Shown: positions 1 through 5,725, counted from the stretch's first letter. The stretch: DNA of 9,473 nt from JADCCX01 sp031378805 (GCA_031378805.1 JANNEO010000118.1:1-9473), one strand, 5' to 3'. Notes: generated by a model not told the origin, from the letters alone. Made by a program: numbers and translations.

Positions 1-261
1 GATGCGCTCGAGATAAACCTCGACCGTGTCACCCACCTTGAGGGTGTTGGTCTTGTCGGGGTTTGCGAATTCCTTGAGGGCGATGCGCCCTTCCGTCTTC
101 AGGCCGACGTCGACGACGGCCATGTCCTTCTCGATGGCGACAACCTTGCCCTTGATCACAGAGCCTTCCATCGCATCGTTCGAGCCGAACGATTCATTCA
201 ACAGGGCGGCAAAATCCTCGCGGCCCGAGTTGGCGGGAATTGTATTCATAGCAACTGACAT
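1..261 (-). CDS. rpsA: 30S ribosomal protein S1, N-terminal part (cut by window edge)
   Basis: Ribosomal protein S1 binds mRNA on the 30S subunit and helps load mRNAs with weak or structured ribosome-binding sites. Only the first 87 codons are here; S1 is usually about 550-570 residues, so most of the gene lies beyond base 1. The protein begins MSVAMNTIPANSGREDFAAL. The stretch EGSVIKGKVVAIEKDMAVVD (about residues 32-51), followed by VGLKTEGRIALKEFA, is the opening strand pattern of the first S1 OB-fold repeat. The frame runs open to the window edge. The ATG at 261 is preceded by GGAGAA (264-269), a good Shine-Dalgarno sequence, and touches the TAG of a 45-codon upstream frame. The gene is monocistronic from this side, downstream of a hydroxyacyl-CoA dehydrogenase on the same strand. 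Identification is confident. Confidence 0.95.
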   Translation of the reverse strand, partial: MSVAMNTIPANSGREDFAALLNESFGSNDAMEGSVIKGKVVAIEKDMAVVDVGLKTEGRIALKEFANPDKTNTLKVGDTVEVYLERI

Positions 262-399
262 CTATTCTCCGATATACGGGCGGCCACACCCGGCATTGCA
301 CCAGCGTCTCGTGTTGCGGATGCCCCTGATCGCGTCAGCGCTCCCCTTGGGTTTGGCCATGGGAGCCCAGAACCGCCGGAAACTCTTGAGTTTCGGCAT
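262..399 (-). CDS. Candidate small ORF (45 aa) abutting rpsA; leader peptide or chance frame
   Basis: A 45-codon frame starts at the ATG at 399 and ends with TAG at 262-264, so its stop directly precedes the rpsA ATG. The predicted peptide is basic (MPKLKSFRRFWAPMAKPKGS...) and ends with two cysteines in the string RRWCNAGCGRPYIGE. About three quarters of third codon positions are G or C, similar to the real genes here. Its own Shine-Dalgarno is weak (only a GGA just before the ATG), and the start codon sits at the foot of a hairpin (375-397). If translated, the ribosome finishing this frame would stop exactly on the rpsA start, with the rpsA Shine-Dalgarno inside its last codons, so coupling would be expected. 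I do not recognise the peptide. It may be only a chance open frame in a long leader. Confidence 0.25.
   Translation of the reverse strand: MPKLKSFRRFWAPMAKPKGSADAIRGIRNTRRWCNAGCGRPYIGE
375..397 (-). promoter_or_regulatory. Hairpin in the rpsA 5' leader
   Basis: On the rpsA mRNA strand the sequence reads GCC-GAAACT-CAAG-AGTTTC-C-GGC. This is a 6-bp perfect stem (7 if the C-G closing the loop pairs) plus three more pairs after a single-base bulge, with a CAAG loop. It lies about 115-135 nt upstream of the rpsA start and begins at the G of the ATG of the 45-codon leader ORF. Position and symmetry are directly visible. A role in rpsA control is inferred; autogenous control by S1 is established for the E. 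coli gene, not for this leader. Confidence 0.35.
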
Positions 400-487
400 A
401 GTCCGTCGCCAGTGCAGTAGAACCGACGCTCGGGGGCAGGTGAAGTCGGCCAGCGCGGATCGAGGTCTGCCACTAGCGAGTGCGCGG

Positions 488-515
488 CCTTAGCAGAGAT
501 GCGGGATCGCGTCAA
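488..515 (-). promoter_or_regulatory. Candidate rpsA housekeeping promoter
   Basis: On the minus strand a TTGACG box (510-515) is followed after 16 bp by CTAAGG (488-493), which runs into GGCCGCGCAC. The -35 matches five of six bases of TTGACA. The -10 is a poor TATAAT match, but a TAAGG-GCCGC shape is common at strong alphaproteobacterial promoters in my recollection. It would give a leader of roughly 220 nt before rpsA. No better-spaced pair was found between 262 and 570. Confidence 0.35.
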
Positions 516-523
516 AGGTGGGG

Positions 524-548
524 TTGCCCGCTAGAAGAGAGTGGGCAA
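524..548 (-). terminator. Inverted repeat after the hydroxyacyl-CoA dehydrogenase gene, possible terminator
   Basis: TTGCCCGCT (524-532) and AGTGGGCAA (540-548) form a 9-bp stem with one imperfect pair and a 7-nt loop. It begins 22 nt past the stop of the upstream gene and just before the candidate rpsA -35 box, where a transcription end would be expected. No U-run follows on the minus strand, so it is not a classic intrinsic terminator; it could stabilise a 3' end or assist Rho. Confidence 0.35.
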
Positions 549-570
549 GAACCTGTGAGATGCACGGCAC

Positions 571-1449
571 CTACCGGGTAGGGACGGGCTTCTCGCCGCG
601 ATAGTCATAAAACCCGCGCTTGGTCTTGCGGCCCAGCCAGCCAGCCTCGACATATTTGACCAACAGGGGACAAGGACGATACTTCGAGTCCGACAATCCT
701 TCGTGCAGAACCTGCATCACCGAGAGGCACGTATCGAGTCCGATGAAATCCGCGAGCTGAAGCGGCCCCATCGGATGGTTGGCCCCTAACCGCATGGCGG
801 TATCGATGGCGTCGACCGAGCCGACACCCTCATACAGCGTGTAGACCGCCTCGTTGATCATCGGCAGCAGGATGCGGTTGACGATGAAGGCCGGGAAATC
901 TTCCGACAGCGTGACCGTCTTGCCCAGCGCGGTGACGAAATCCCGCGATGCCTTGTAAGTGGCGTCGTCCGTCGCAATGCCGCGGATCACTTCCACGAGT
1001 TGCATCACCGGAACGGGGTTCATGAAATGAATGCCGATGAACCGCTCTGGCCGATCCGTTGACGAGGCCAGACGGGTAATCGAGATGGACGATGTGTTGC
1101 TGGCGAGGATGGCCGATGGCTTCAAGACCTTGCACACCCCGGCATAAATCTTTTTCTTGGTCTCCTCGTGCTCGGTTGCGGCCTCAACCACCAGGTCGCA
1201 GTCCGAAAGCACCTCCTGCTCCGTGCCGCTGCTGATCCGGTCCAGCGCGGCCTTGCGCGAGGCATCGTCGATCAGTCCCTTCTGCACCTGGCGGGCAAGA
1301 TTGCCGGTGATGGTGGCCAGACCCGCTTCGATCCTGTCGGCGCTGATGTCATGGATCACCACTTCATGGCCACCCAGGGCCACGACATGAGCGATGCCAT
1401 TGCCCATCTGACCGGCTCCGATCACGCCAACCTTGCGGATATCGACCAT
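571..1449 (-). CDS. 3-hydroxybutyryl-CoA / 3-hydroxyacyl-CoA dehydrogenase
   Basis: This enzyme oxidises (S)-3-hydroxyacyl-CoA to 3-oxoacyl-CoA with NAD+, or runs in reverse in butyrate-type metabolism; it is soluble and cytoplasmic. With the ATG at 1449 it has 292 residues, normal for stand-alone short-chain family members. The Rossmann motif GVIGAGQMG is at residues 8-16. The catalytic set is present: Ser120 in SNTSS, His141 in GIHFMNP, Glu153 in LVEVIRG and Asn191 in IVNRILLPMINEA, at the same spacings as human HADH (S137, H158, E170, N208). The C-terminal domain ends in a typical GWLGRKTKRGFYDY. No etfAB, thiolase or crotonase gene adjoins it, so the pathway (fatty-acid oxidation, polyhydroxybutyrate or ethylmalonyl-CoA related) cannot be fixed. 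The start is uncertain: another in-frame ATG lies at 1467, and the only strong Shine-Dalgarno (1492-1497) serves an out-of-frame ATG at 1486. Confidence 0.93.
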   Translation of the reverse strand: MVDIRKVGVIGAGQMGNGIAHVVALGGHEVVIHDISADRIEAGLATITGNLARQVQKGLIDDASRKAALDRISSGTEQEVLSDCDLVVEAATEHEETKKKIYAGVCKVLKPSAILASNTSSISITRLASSTDRPERFIGIHFMNPVPVMQLVEVIRGIATDDATYKASRDFVTALGKTVTLSEDFPAFIVNRILLPMINEAVYTLYEGVGSVDAIDTAMRLGANHPMGPLQLADFIGLDTCLSVMQVLHEGLSDSKYRPCPLLVKYVEAGWLGRKTKRGFYDYRGEKPVPTR

Positions 1450-1548
1450 GGCGTCCAGTTTCCCCATTGCATCTGTTTTGCGACATGATTGCCTCCCGCA
1501 GTGCAACACGCAAGGAAAACTAACGGACTGGCAACGATTTGCCGCAAC

Positions 1549-1609
1549 GGCCTCAGGCCAAGAGGCTTCGACAAGAGGCTTTGACGGGAACCTTGACAGG
1601 AGACTTGAA
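1549..1609. repeat. Palindrome plus four imperfect 12-13 bp tandem repeats in the divergent control region
   Basis: The palindrome GGCCT-C-AGGCC occupies 1549-1559. It is followed without a gap by four related units: AAGAGGCTTCGAC (1560-1572), AAGAGGCTTTGAC (1573-1585), GGGAACCTTGAC (1586-1597) and AGGAGACTTGAA (1598-1609). The first two differ at one base. In the last three, TTGA recurs at exact 12-bp steps (1581, 1593, 1605). The array lies between two divergent genes, 100-160 bp upstream of the dehydrogenase start and 50-110 bp upstream of the chorismate mutase start. It could be a multi-site operator or a slipped-strand duplication; which gene it would serve cannot be told from sequence. 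Confidence 0.5.
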
Positions 1610-1611
1610 GC

Positions 1612-1638
1612 TTGGCCTCCCCCCCAGTGGGAGGCTAA
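1612..1638 (+). promoter_or_regulatory. 10-bp hairpin enclosing a Shine-Dalgarno sequence before the chorismate mutase gene
   Basis: TTGGCCTCCC (1612-1621) and GGGAGGCTAA (1629-1638) are complementary over ten positions with one G-U pair, closing a 7-nt loop. The GGGAGG (1629-1634) that best matches the anti-Shine-Dalgarno is inside the stem, so it would be hidden when the hairpin forms. No U-run follows, so it is not an intrinsic terminator. The left arm contains part of a seven-C tract. It may regulate translation initiation of the chorismate mutase, an upstream short ORF, or both; this is inferred. Confidence 0.4.
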
Positions 1639-1659
1639 GGGACATGCCTGAGACAACGG

Positions 1660-2505
1660 ATGGTTCCACCCATGCCACTGCCGCCAAATCCTGGACTCGC
1701 CGACATTCGCGCCGAAATCGACCGGCTCGACCAGGCCATGCATGAACTGCTGATGCAGCGCAGCCAGGTCATTGAAACGTTGATCAAGGTGAAGGGTACC
1801 ACCGCCAGCGGCTCCGCATTCCGACCCGCACGAGAGGCCGATGTGCTGCGTCGCCTGGTCGAGCGCCACAAGGGGCTGCTGCCACTCGACACCGTGGAGA
1901 GCATCTGGCGGGTGATCATTTCAACTTTCACCTATGTCCAGGCTCCTCACTCCGTCCATGCCGACATCACAGGTGACGCTGCCGCCATCCGCGATACGGC
2001 GCGCTTCCATTTCGGCTTCACCGTCCCGTTCATGACCCATGGCAGCGCCGCCGCCGTGATCAAGGCAGTGGATGCGTCCAAGGGCGATCTGGGCATCTTT
2101 CGGCTCGATCAGTCCGCGGATGCGGGGCCGTGGTGGCAGATGCTGGAAGACCCAAAAGCCCCCAAGATCATTGCGCGCTTGCCATTCGTAGATCGCCCGG
2201 ATCATCCTGCTGGTCTCCCGGTGTATGTGATTTCCAAACCCCTGGCGGAAGCAGCCGTGCGAGAAGTCATCGTCGCGTCCTTGACCGTCGAGCGCTGGAA
2301 GTCCGATGCGCCACATAAACTTGCCAGGCTTGGCATGAAAGTGGTGATGACGGGTGGCACCCATGCGGCCCTTTCGGTGCTGACGGCGCACCCCGAGTCG
2401 TTGTCACCTAGCTTCATCATCGCAACGTTGACGGACATGGGGTGCGGCGCGGTCCGCTACACCGAGATCGGTGGTCACACCGCGCCATTTTCTGTTACAG
2501 CCTGA
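1660..2505 (+). CDS. Chorismate mutase (AroQ type) with long C-terminal degenerate prephenate-dehydratase-like domain
   Basis: The N-terminal third is an all-helical AroQ chorismate mutase, which rearranges chorismate to prephenate at the branch to phenylalanine and tyrosine. Residues aligning with the E. coli P-protein active site are visible: Arg17 (IRAEIDRLD), Arg34 (MQRS), Lys45 (KVKG), Arg58-Glu59 (PAREAD) and probably Gln94 (YVQ). Residues about 105-281 are an extra domain. FGFTVPFMTHGSAAAVIKAV and KGDLGIFRLDQ follow the pattern of prephenate dehydratase, but the catalytic TRF-type motif and the GPxGTFS opening are absent, so dehydratase activity is not expected. The protein is 281 aa; a stand-alone AroQ is about 90-100. 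ATG 1660 is the first start in frame; ATG 1672 is an alternative. Neither has a good ribosome-binding site. It is the first gene of a tight run, with the aminotransferase 27 nt downstream. Confidence 0.88.
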   Translation: MVPPMPLPPNPGLADIRAEIDRLDQAMHELLMQRSQVIETLIKVKGTTASGSAFRPAREADVLRRLVERHKGLLPLDTVESIWRVIISTFTYVQAPHSVHADITGDAAAIRDTARFHFGFTVPFMTHGSAAAVIKAVDASKGDLGIFRLDQSADAGPWWQMLEDPKAPKIIARLPFVDRPDHPAGLPVYVISKPLAEAAVREVIVASLTVERWKSDAPHKLARLGMKVVMTGGTHAALSVLTAHPESLSPSFIIATLTDMGCGAVRYTEIGGHTAPFSVTA

Positions 2506-2532
2506 GCACAACCTTTCCACAGGAAGCCAGCC

Positions 2533-3642
2533 ATGAGTGCAGCCCTTCAACGCCCTGTTCCGCGCCCCGGCGTCATGCAAATCCAAGCCTACATGCCGGG
2601 AAAATCCACGGCCGCACCTGGCGTGACCAAGATCCACAAACTGTCGTCGAACGAAACCCCGCTGGGTGCCAGCCCAAAGGCGCAGGCCGAATTGAAGGCA
2701 ATCGCCGGGAAACTGGAGCTCTATCCCGACGGCGCGTCCACCGCCCTGCGCGAGGCCATCGGTGCCAAGTTCGGGCTTGACCCGGCACGCCTCGTCTGCG
2801 GCGCGGGTTCCGACGAGTTGCTGTCGCTGATCACCAACGCCTTCATGGGGCAGGGGGACGAGGGCCTCTACAGCGAGTTTGGTTTTCTGGTCTACAAGAT
2901 AGCGATCCTCGCCGCCGGTGGCACGCCCGTGGTGGCGAAAGAGAAGAATTTTGGCACCGACGTGGATGCGATGATCGCCGCCCTCACGCCGCGCACCAAG
3001 ATTGTCTATCTCGCCAACCCGAATAACCCGACCGGCACCTACCTGCCCTTCGACGAGGTCAAGCGCCTTCATGCCGCCCTGCCGCCCCATGTTCTGCTCA
3101 TACTCGACGCAGCCTATGCCGAGTATGTGCGGCGCAATGACTATGCGTCGGGTCTCGAGTTGGTGGCGACATCGGAGAATGTGGTGATGACGCGGACATT
3201 CTCGAAAATCTACGGCCTCGCCAACCTGCGTCTTGGCTGGATGTATGGTCCTGCGCCCGTGGTCGATGCCATCAACCGCATCCGCGGGCCGTTCAATGTC
3301 AGCGGTGCAGCCATCGCGGCGGGTGCGGCTGCTATCGGCGACCAGGCCCATGTCGATGCCGCCGTGGCGCACAACGACGCGTGGCTGCCAGTTTTGACTG
3401 AACGGATCGGCAAGCTTGGCATCACTGTGACGCCAAGCGTTGGCAATTTCCTGTTGATGCATTTCGATCCGAAGGGGCCAAGAACGGCAAAGGCCGCCGA
3501 TGCGTTTCTCGCGTCACGGGGATTGGTTTTGCGGGCTGTCGGTGCTTACGGACTGCCCGATGCACTGCGCCTGACCATAGGCAGTGCCGAGGCGAACGAA
3601 CTCGTCATCACGGCGTTGACCGATTTCATGCGGAGTGCCTGA
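2533..3642 (+). CDS. hisC: HisC-family aminotransferase (histidinol-phosphate / aromatic amino acid aminotransferase)
   Basis: This is a PLP-dependent class I/II aminotransferase of 369 residues, the usual HisC length. Markers in order are the N-terminal KLSSNETPLGAS (36-47), LYPDGASTALREAI (63-76), the PLP-contacting ANPNNPTG (161-168, Asn165), DAAYAEYV (192-199, Asp192 and Tyr195), the Schiff-base lysine Lys225 in TFSKIYGLANLRLGW with Arg233, and Arg346 in LRLTIG for the substrate carboxylate. HisC converts imidazole-acetol phosphate to histidinol phosphate; close relatives transaminate aromatic keto acids. Sitting between chorismate mutase and prephenate dehydrogenase, with no other his gene in view, it probably makes tyrosine from 4-hydroxyphenylpyruvate, perhaps as well as its histidine role. 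ATG 2533 has AGGAAG (2521-2526) at good spacing. The next gene starts at or within 4 nt of its stop, so translation is likely coupled. Confidence 0.93.
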   Translation: MSAALQRPVPRPGVMQIQAYMPGKSTAAPGVTKIHKLSSNETPLGASPKAQAELKAIAGKLELYPDGASTALREAIGAKFGLDPARLVCGAGSDELLSLITNAFMGQGDEGLYSEFGFLVYKIAILAAGGTPVVAKEKNFGTDVDAMIAALTPRTKIVYLANPNNPTGTYLPFDEVKRLHAALPPHVLLILDAAYAEYVRRNDYASGLELVATSENVVMTRTFSKIYGLANLRLGWMYGPAPVVDAINRIRGPFNVSGAAIAAGAAAIGDQAHVDAAVAHNDAWLPVLTERIGKLGITVTPSVGNFLLMHFDPKGPRTAKAADAFLASRGLVLRAVGAYGLPDALRLTIGSAEANELVITALTDFMRSA

Positions 3643-3646
3643 TATC

Positions 3647-4612
3647 ATGCCGCCTGACAGAATGCCGCGCGACACAAGCCCAACGCCCCATTTCGACCGC
3701 ATCGCCATTATCGGCATGGGCTTGATCGGCTCGTCCCTCGCCAGGGCTGCCCGAGAGAAGAACCTGGCGAGGCATGTCACGGCCATCGACGCCTCTGCGG
3801 ATGTCGTGCGGCGGGTGAAGGAACTCGGATTTGCTGACAGGGCCGTCACCCACGCTGCAAAGGGCGTGGAGGGTGCCGATCTGGTCATTCTGTGCGTTCC
3901 CGTCGGCGTCAATGGCAGGGTAGCCAAGGCCATGGCGAAGGGCCTCAAGACTGGGGCCATCGTCTCCGATGTCGGTTCGGTGAAAACTGCTGTGGTCAAG
4001 GCCGTGCAACCACACTTGCCTGAAGGTGTGCATTTCGTGCCGGCTCACCCGGTGGCGGGAACAGAGCTTTCAGGCCCTGACGCAGGGTTTGCCGACCTTT
4101 TCGTCAACCGCTGGTGCATCCTGACGCCTCCCGAGGGCACGGATGCGGGTGCCATCGGCAAGGTCGAGGCGTTCTGGAAGGCCATGGGCTCGAAACTGGA
4201 GATCATGACGCCCGAGCATCACGACCTGGTGCTGGCGGTGACCAGTCACATTCCCCATCTCATTGCTTACAACATCGTGGGAACGGCGGATGATCTGGAG
4301 ACCGTGACGAAGGGCGAGGTCATCAAGTTCTCGGCCGGCGGATTCCGGGATTTCACCCGTATTGCCGCTTCTGATCCCACGATGTGGCGCGACGTGTTCC
4401 TGCACAACCGCGAGGCTGTGCTGGAGGTGCTGGGCCGTTTCCAAGAAGACCTGTTCTCTTTGCAGCGCGCCATCCGATGGGGTGAAGGCGACAAGCTGTT
4501 TGATCTGTTCACCCGCACACGGGCTATCCGTCGCGGCATCATCCAGATGGGGCAGGAAACGCCGGAACCCGACTTCGGGCGCAATGGTTCCAGGCGCAGC
4601 AAAAAGAGGTAA
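3647..4612 (+). CDS. tyrC: Prephenate / arogenate dehydrogenase (cyclohexadienyl dehydrogenase)
   Basis: This enzyme oxidatively decarboxylates prephenate (or arogenate) with NAD(P)+ to 4-hydroxyphenylpyruvate (or tyrosine). The Rossmann motif IAIIGMGLIGSSLA is near the N-terminus. Other family markers follow: SDVGSVK, the HPVAGTELSG segment with its conserved histidine, SHIPHLIAYNIV with the catalytic-type histidine, and SAGGFRDFTRIAASDPTMWRD with the substrate-binding arginines. From ATG 3647 the protein has 321 residues, typical for the monofunctional enzyme without an ACT domain. A GTG at 3635 would add four residues and overlap hisC by 8 nt. ATG 3647, with GGAG at 3632-3635, is preferred, but the spacer of 11 nt is long. 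The C-terminus is a basic tail (GSRRSKKR). It is the last gene of the chorismate-to-tyrosine unit. Confidence 0.92.
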   Translation: MPPDRMPRDTSPTPHFDRIAIIGMGLIGSSLARAAREKNLARHVTAIDASADVVRRVKELGFADRAVTHAAKGVEGADLVILCVPVGVNGRVAKAMAKGLKTGAIVSDVGSVKTAVVKAVQPHLPEGVHFVPAHPVAGTELSGPDAGFADLFVNRWCILTPPEGTDAGAIGKVEAFWKAMGSKLEIMTPEHHDLVLAVTSHIPHLIAYNIVGTADDLETVTKGEVIKFSAGGFRDFTRIAASDPTMWRDVFLHNREAVLEVLGRFQEDLFSLQRAIRWGEGDKLFDLFTRTRAIRRGIIQMGQETPEPDFGRNGSRRSKKR

Positions 4613-4706
4613 TCGCGTCGGTTTTATGCCTTTTCATCGGCTTTTTCACCTCTTGGTGGCGGAGTGGAGCAGAATGAAAAAATTTCAAGTTTCTTAACAC
4701 AAGCAG

Positions 4707-4747
4707 CAATCCAATTCCCGCCTGAGTACGTAAAATAGAACTGAGTA
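4707..4747 (+). promoter_or_regulatory. Candidate promoter / repeat region before the rpoH-like gene
   Basis: TAAAAT (4731-4736) matches TATAAT in five of six bases. At normal spacing there is no TTGACA-like -35; instead CAATCC (4707-4712) lies 18 bp upstream of it. The heptamer CTGAGTA occurs at 4722-4728 and again at 4741-4747, 19 bp apart, flanking the -10. The lack of a housekeeping -35 leaves room for an alternative sigma factor or an activator. In some alphaproteobacteria rpoH2 is transcribed by an ECF sigma whose -35 is, as I recall it, TGATCC-like; CAATCC only partly resembles this. Confidence 0.3.
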
Positions 4748-4765
4748 AGCGTACGGGAGGGTATG

Positions 4766-5641
4766 ATGGCTCAACTTGTTGGTGTACGTCGTGGCTTCGT
4801 CAAGGCGGCAATGAATGCCCCTTTCCTGACCCGTGACGAGGAACGTGTGCTGGCCGTCGCCTGGGCCGATCACAAGGATGAGCGGGCGCTGCACAAACTG
4901 GCCCATGCCCACATGCGTCTGGTGATTGCGCTGGCCGCCCGCTTCCGCAACTATGGACTGCCGATGCCGGACCTGATCCAGGAAGGCCATGTCGGCTTGC
5001 TAGAAGCGGCTGCGCGCTTCGAGCCAGAGCGCGAGGTGCGCTTCTCGACTTACGCCACATGGTGGATCCGCGCGTCCATCCAGGATCATATCCTGCGCAA
5101 CTGGTCCATCGTTCGCGGTGGCACCAGCTCGGCGCAAAAGGCGCTGTTTTTCAATCTCCGCCGATTGCGCGCGCGCATCACCCAGGCCGCCGGTTCAAAC
5201 GCATCGCTCGATGCGGTCTATTCCGAGATTGCCATTGCGGTGGGTGTCTCCAAGATCGACGTTGCGACAATGGCGGCACGGCTCTCCGGCCCGGATACGT
5301 CGCTCAACGCGCCGCTTTCGGAACAGGATACAGGGGCCGCCAGCGATCGCATGGATTTCCTGATCGACAGCAATCCTCTGCCCGACGCGGTCGTGGAGGA
5401 GTCCATCGACAGCGCCCGCCGCGTTGGTTGGCTGCGTTCTGCTCTGGCTGTGCTTTCCGACCGGGAAATCCGCATCATTCGAGAGCGCCGGTTGCAGGAC
5501 GACGCGGCAACCCTCGAGTCATTGGGGGCAAATCTCGGTATTTCCAAGGAGCGGGTCCGTCAGATTGAGAACCGGGCTTTGGAAAAGCTGAAGCGTGCGC
5601 TGCTTGATCGGCACCCCGATGCCCAGATGGCGCTGGTCTGA
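4766..5641 (+). CDS. rpoH: RNA polymerase sigma factor RpoH (sigma-32 family, RpoH2-like)
   Basis: This alternative sigma factor directs RNA polymerase to stress-response promoters. Region 2 spans about residues 45-117, with DLIQEGHVGLLEAAARFEP and STYATWWIRASIQDHILRNW (core binding, -10 melting and recognition). The RpoH box QKALFFNLR (124-132), which separates RpoH from RpoD and RpoS, is intact. Region 4.2 has the helix-turn-helix LESLGANLGISKERVRQIEN (250-269). The length of 291 residues is normal. The NWSIVRGGTSSAQK stretch after region 2.4 recalls the RpoH2 class, which in Rhodobacter acts in photo-oxidative stress; that assignment is from memory. Two ATGs are adjacent (4763, 4766). GGGAGG at 4755-4760 is 5 nt from the second, so 4766 is chosen. 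The gene stands alone between tyrosine synthesis and an oxidoreductase, with 150 nt of upstream sequence holding its own control signals. Confidence 0.93.
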   Translation: MAQLVGVRRGFVKAAMNAPFLTRDEERVLAVAWADHKDERALHKLAHAHMRLVIALAARFRNYGLPMPDLIQEGHVGLLEAAARFEPEREVRFSTYATWWIRASIQDHILRNWSIVRGGTSSAQKALFFNLRRLRARITQAAGSNASLDAVYSEIAIAVGVSKIDVATMAARLSGPDTSLNAPLSEQDTGAASDRMDFLIDSNPLPDAVVEESIDSARRVGWLRSALAVLSDREIRIIRERRLQDDAATLESLGANLGISKERVRQIENRALEKLKRALLDRHPDAQMALV

Positions 5642-5725
5642 GGCCAGCGAGACAGTCCACACCTTCTGCTTGACGCCTCCCCCCCGGGCCATGCCAGATG
5701 AAAAGCCAATCAAGGGGGAAAAACC

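Noticed and set aside
246..515. 89-codon minus-strand frame overlapping the rpsA start
   Set aside because: It runs through the candidate rpsA promoter and into rpsA in the wrong frame, with no ribosome-binding site. The 45-codon frame ending at the rpsA ATG is the better small-ORF candidate.
1450..1869. N-terminal extension of the hydroxyacyl-CoA dehydrogenase frame up to 1869
   Set aside because: The open frame continues upstream but would overlap the chorismate mutase gene antisense, and the extra 140 residues have no homology-like pattern. The Rossmann motif belongs at the N-terminus, so the start at 1449 (or 1467) is right.
2404..3462. Minus-strand open frame (352 codons) opposite hisC
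   Set aside because: Antisense shadow of an aminotransferase with all PLP motifs; no credible start signal or domain.
4621..4665. Possible intrinsic terminator after the prephenate dehydrogenase (GCC...GGC followed by TTTTT)
   Set aside because: The stem is only three to four pairs with an 8-nt loop, too weak to call, although the U-run is suggestive.
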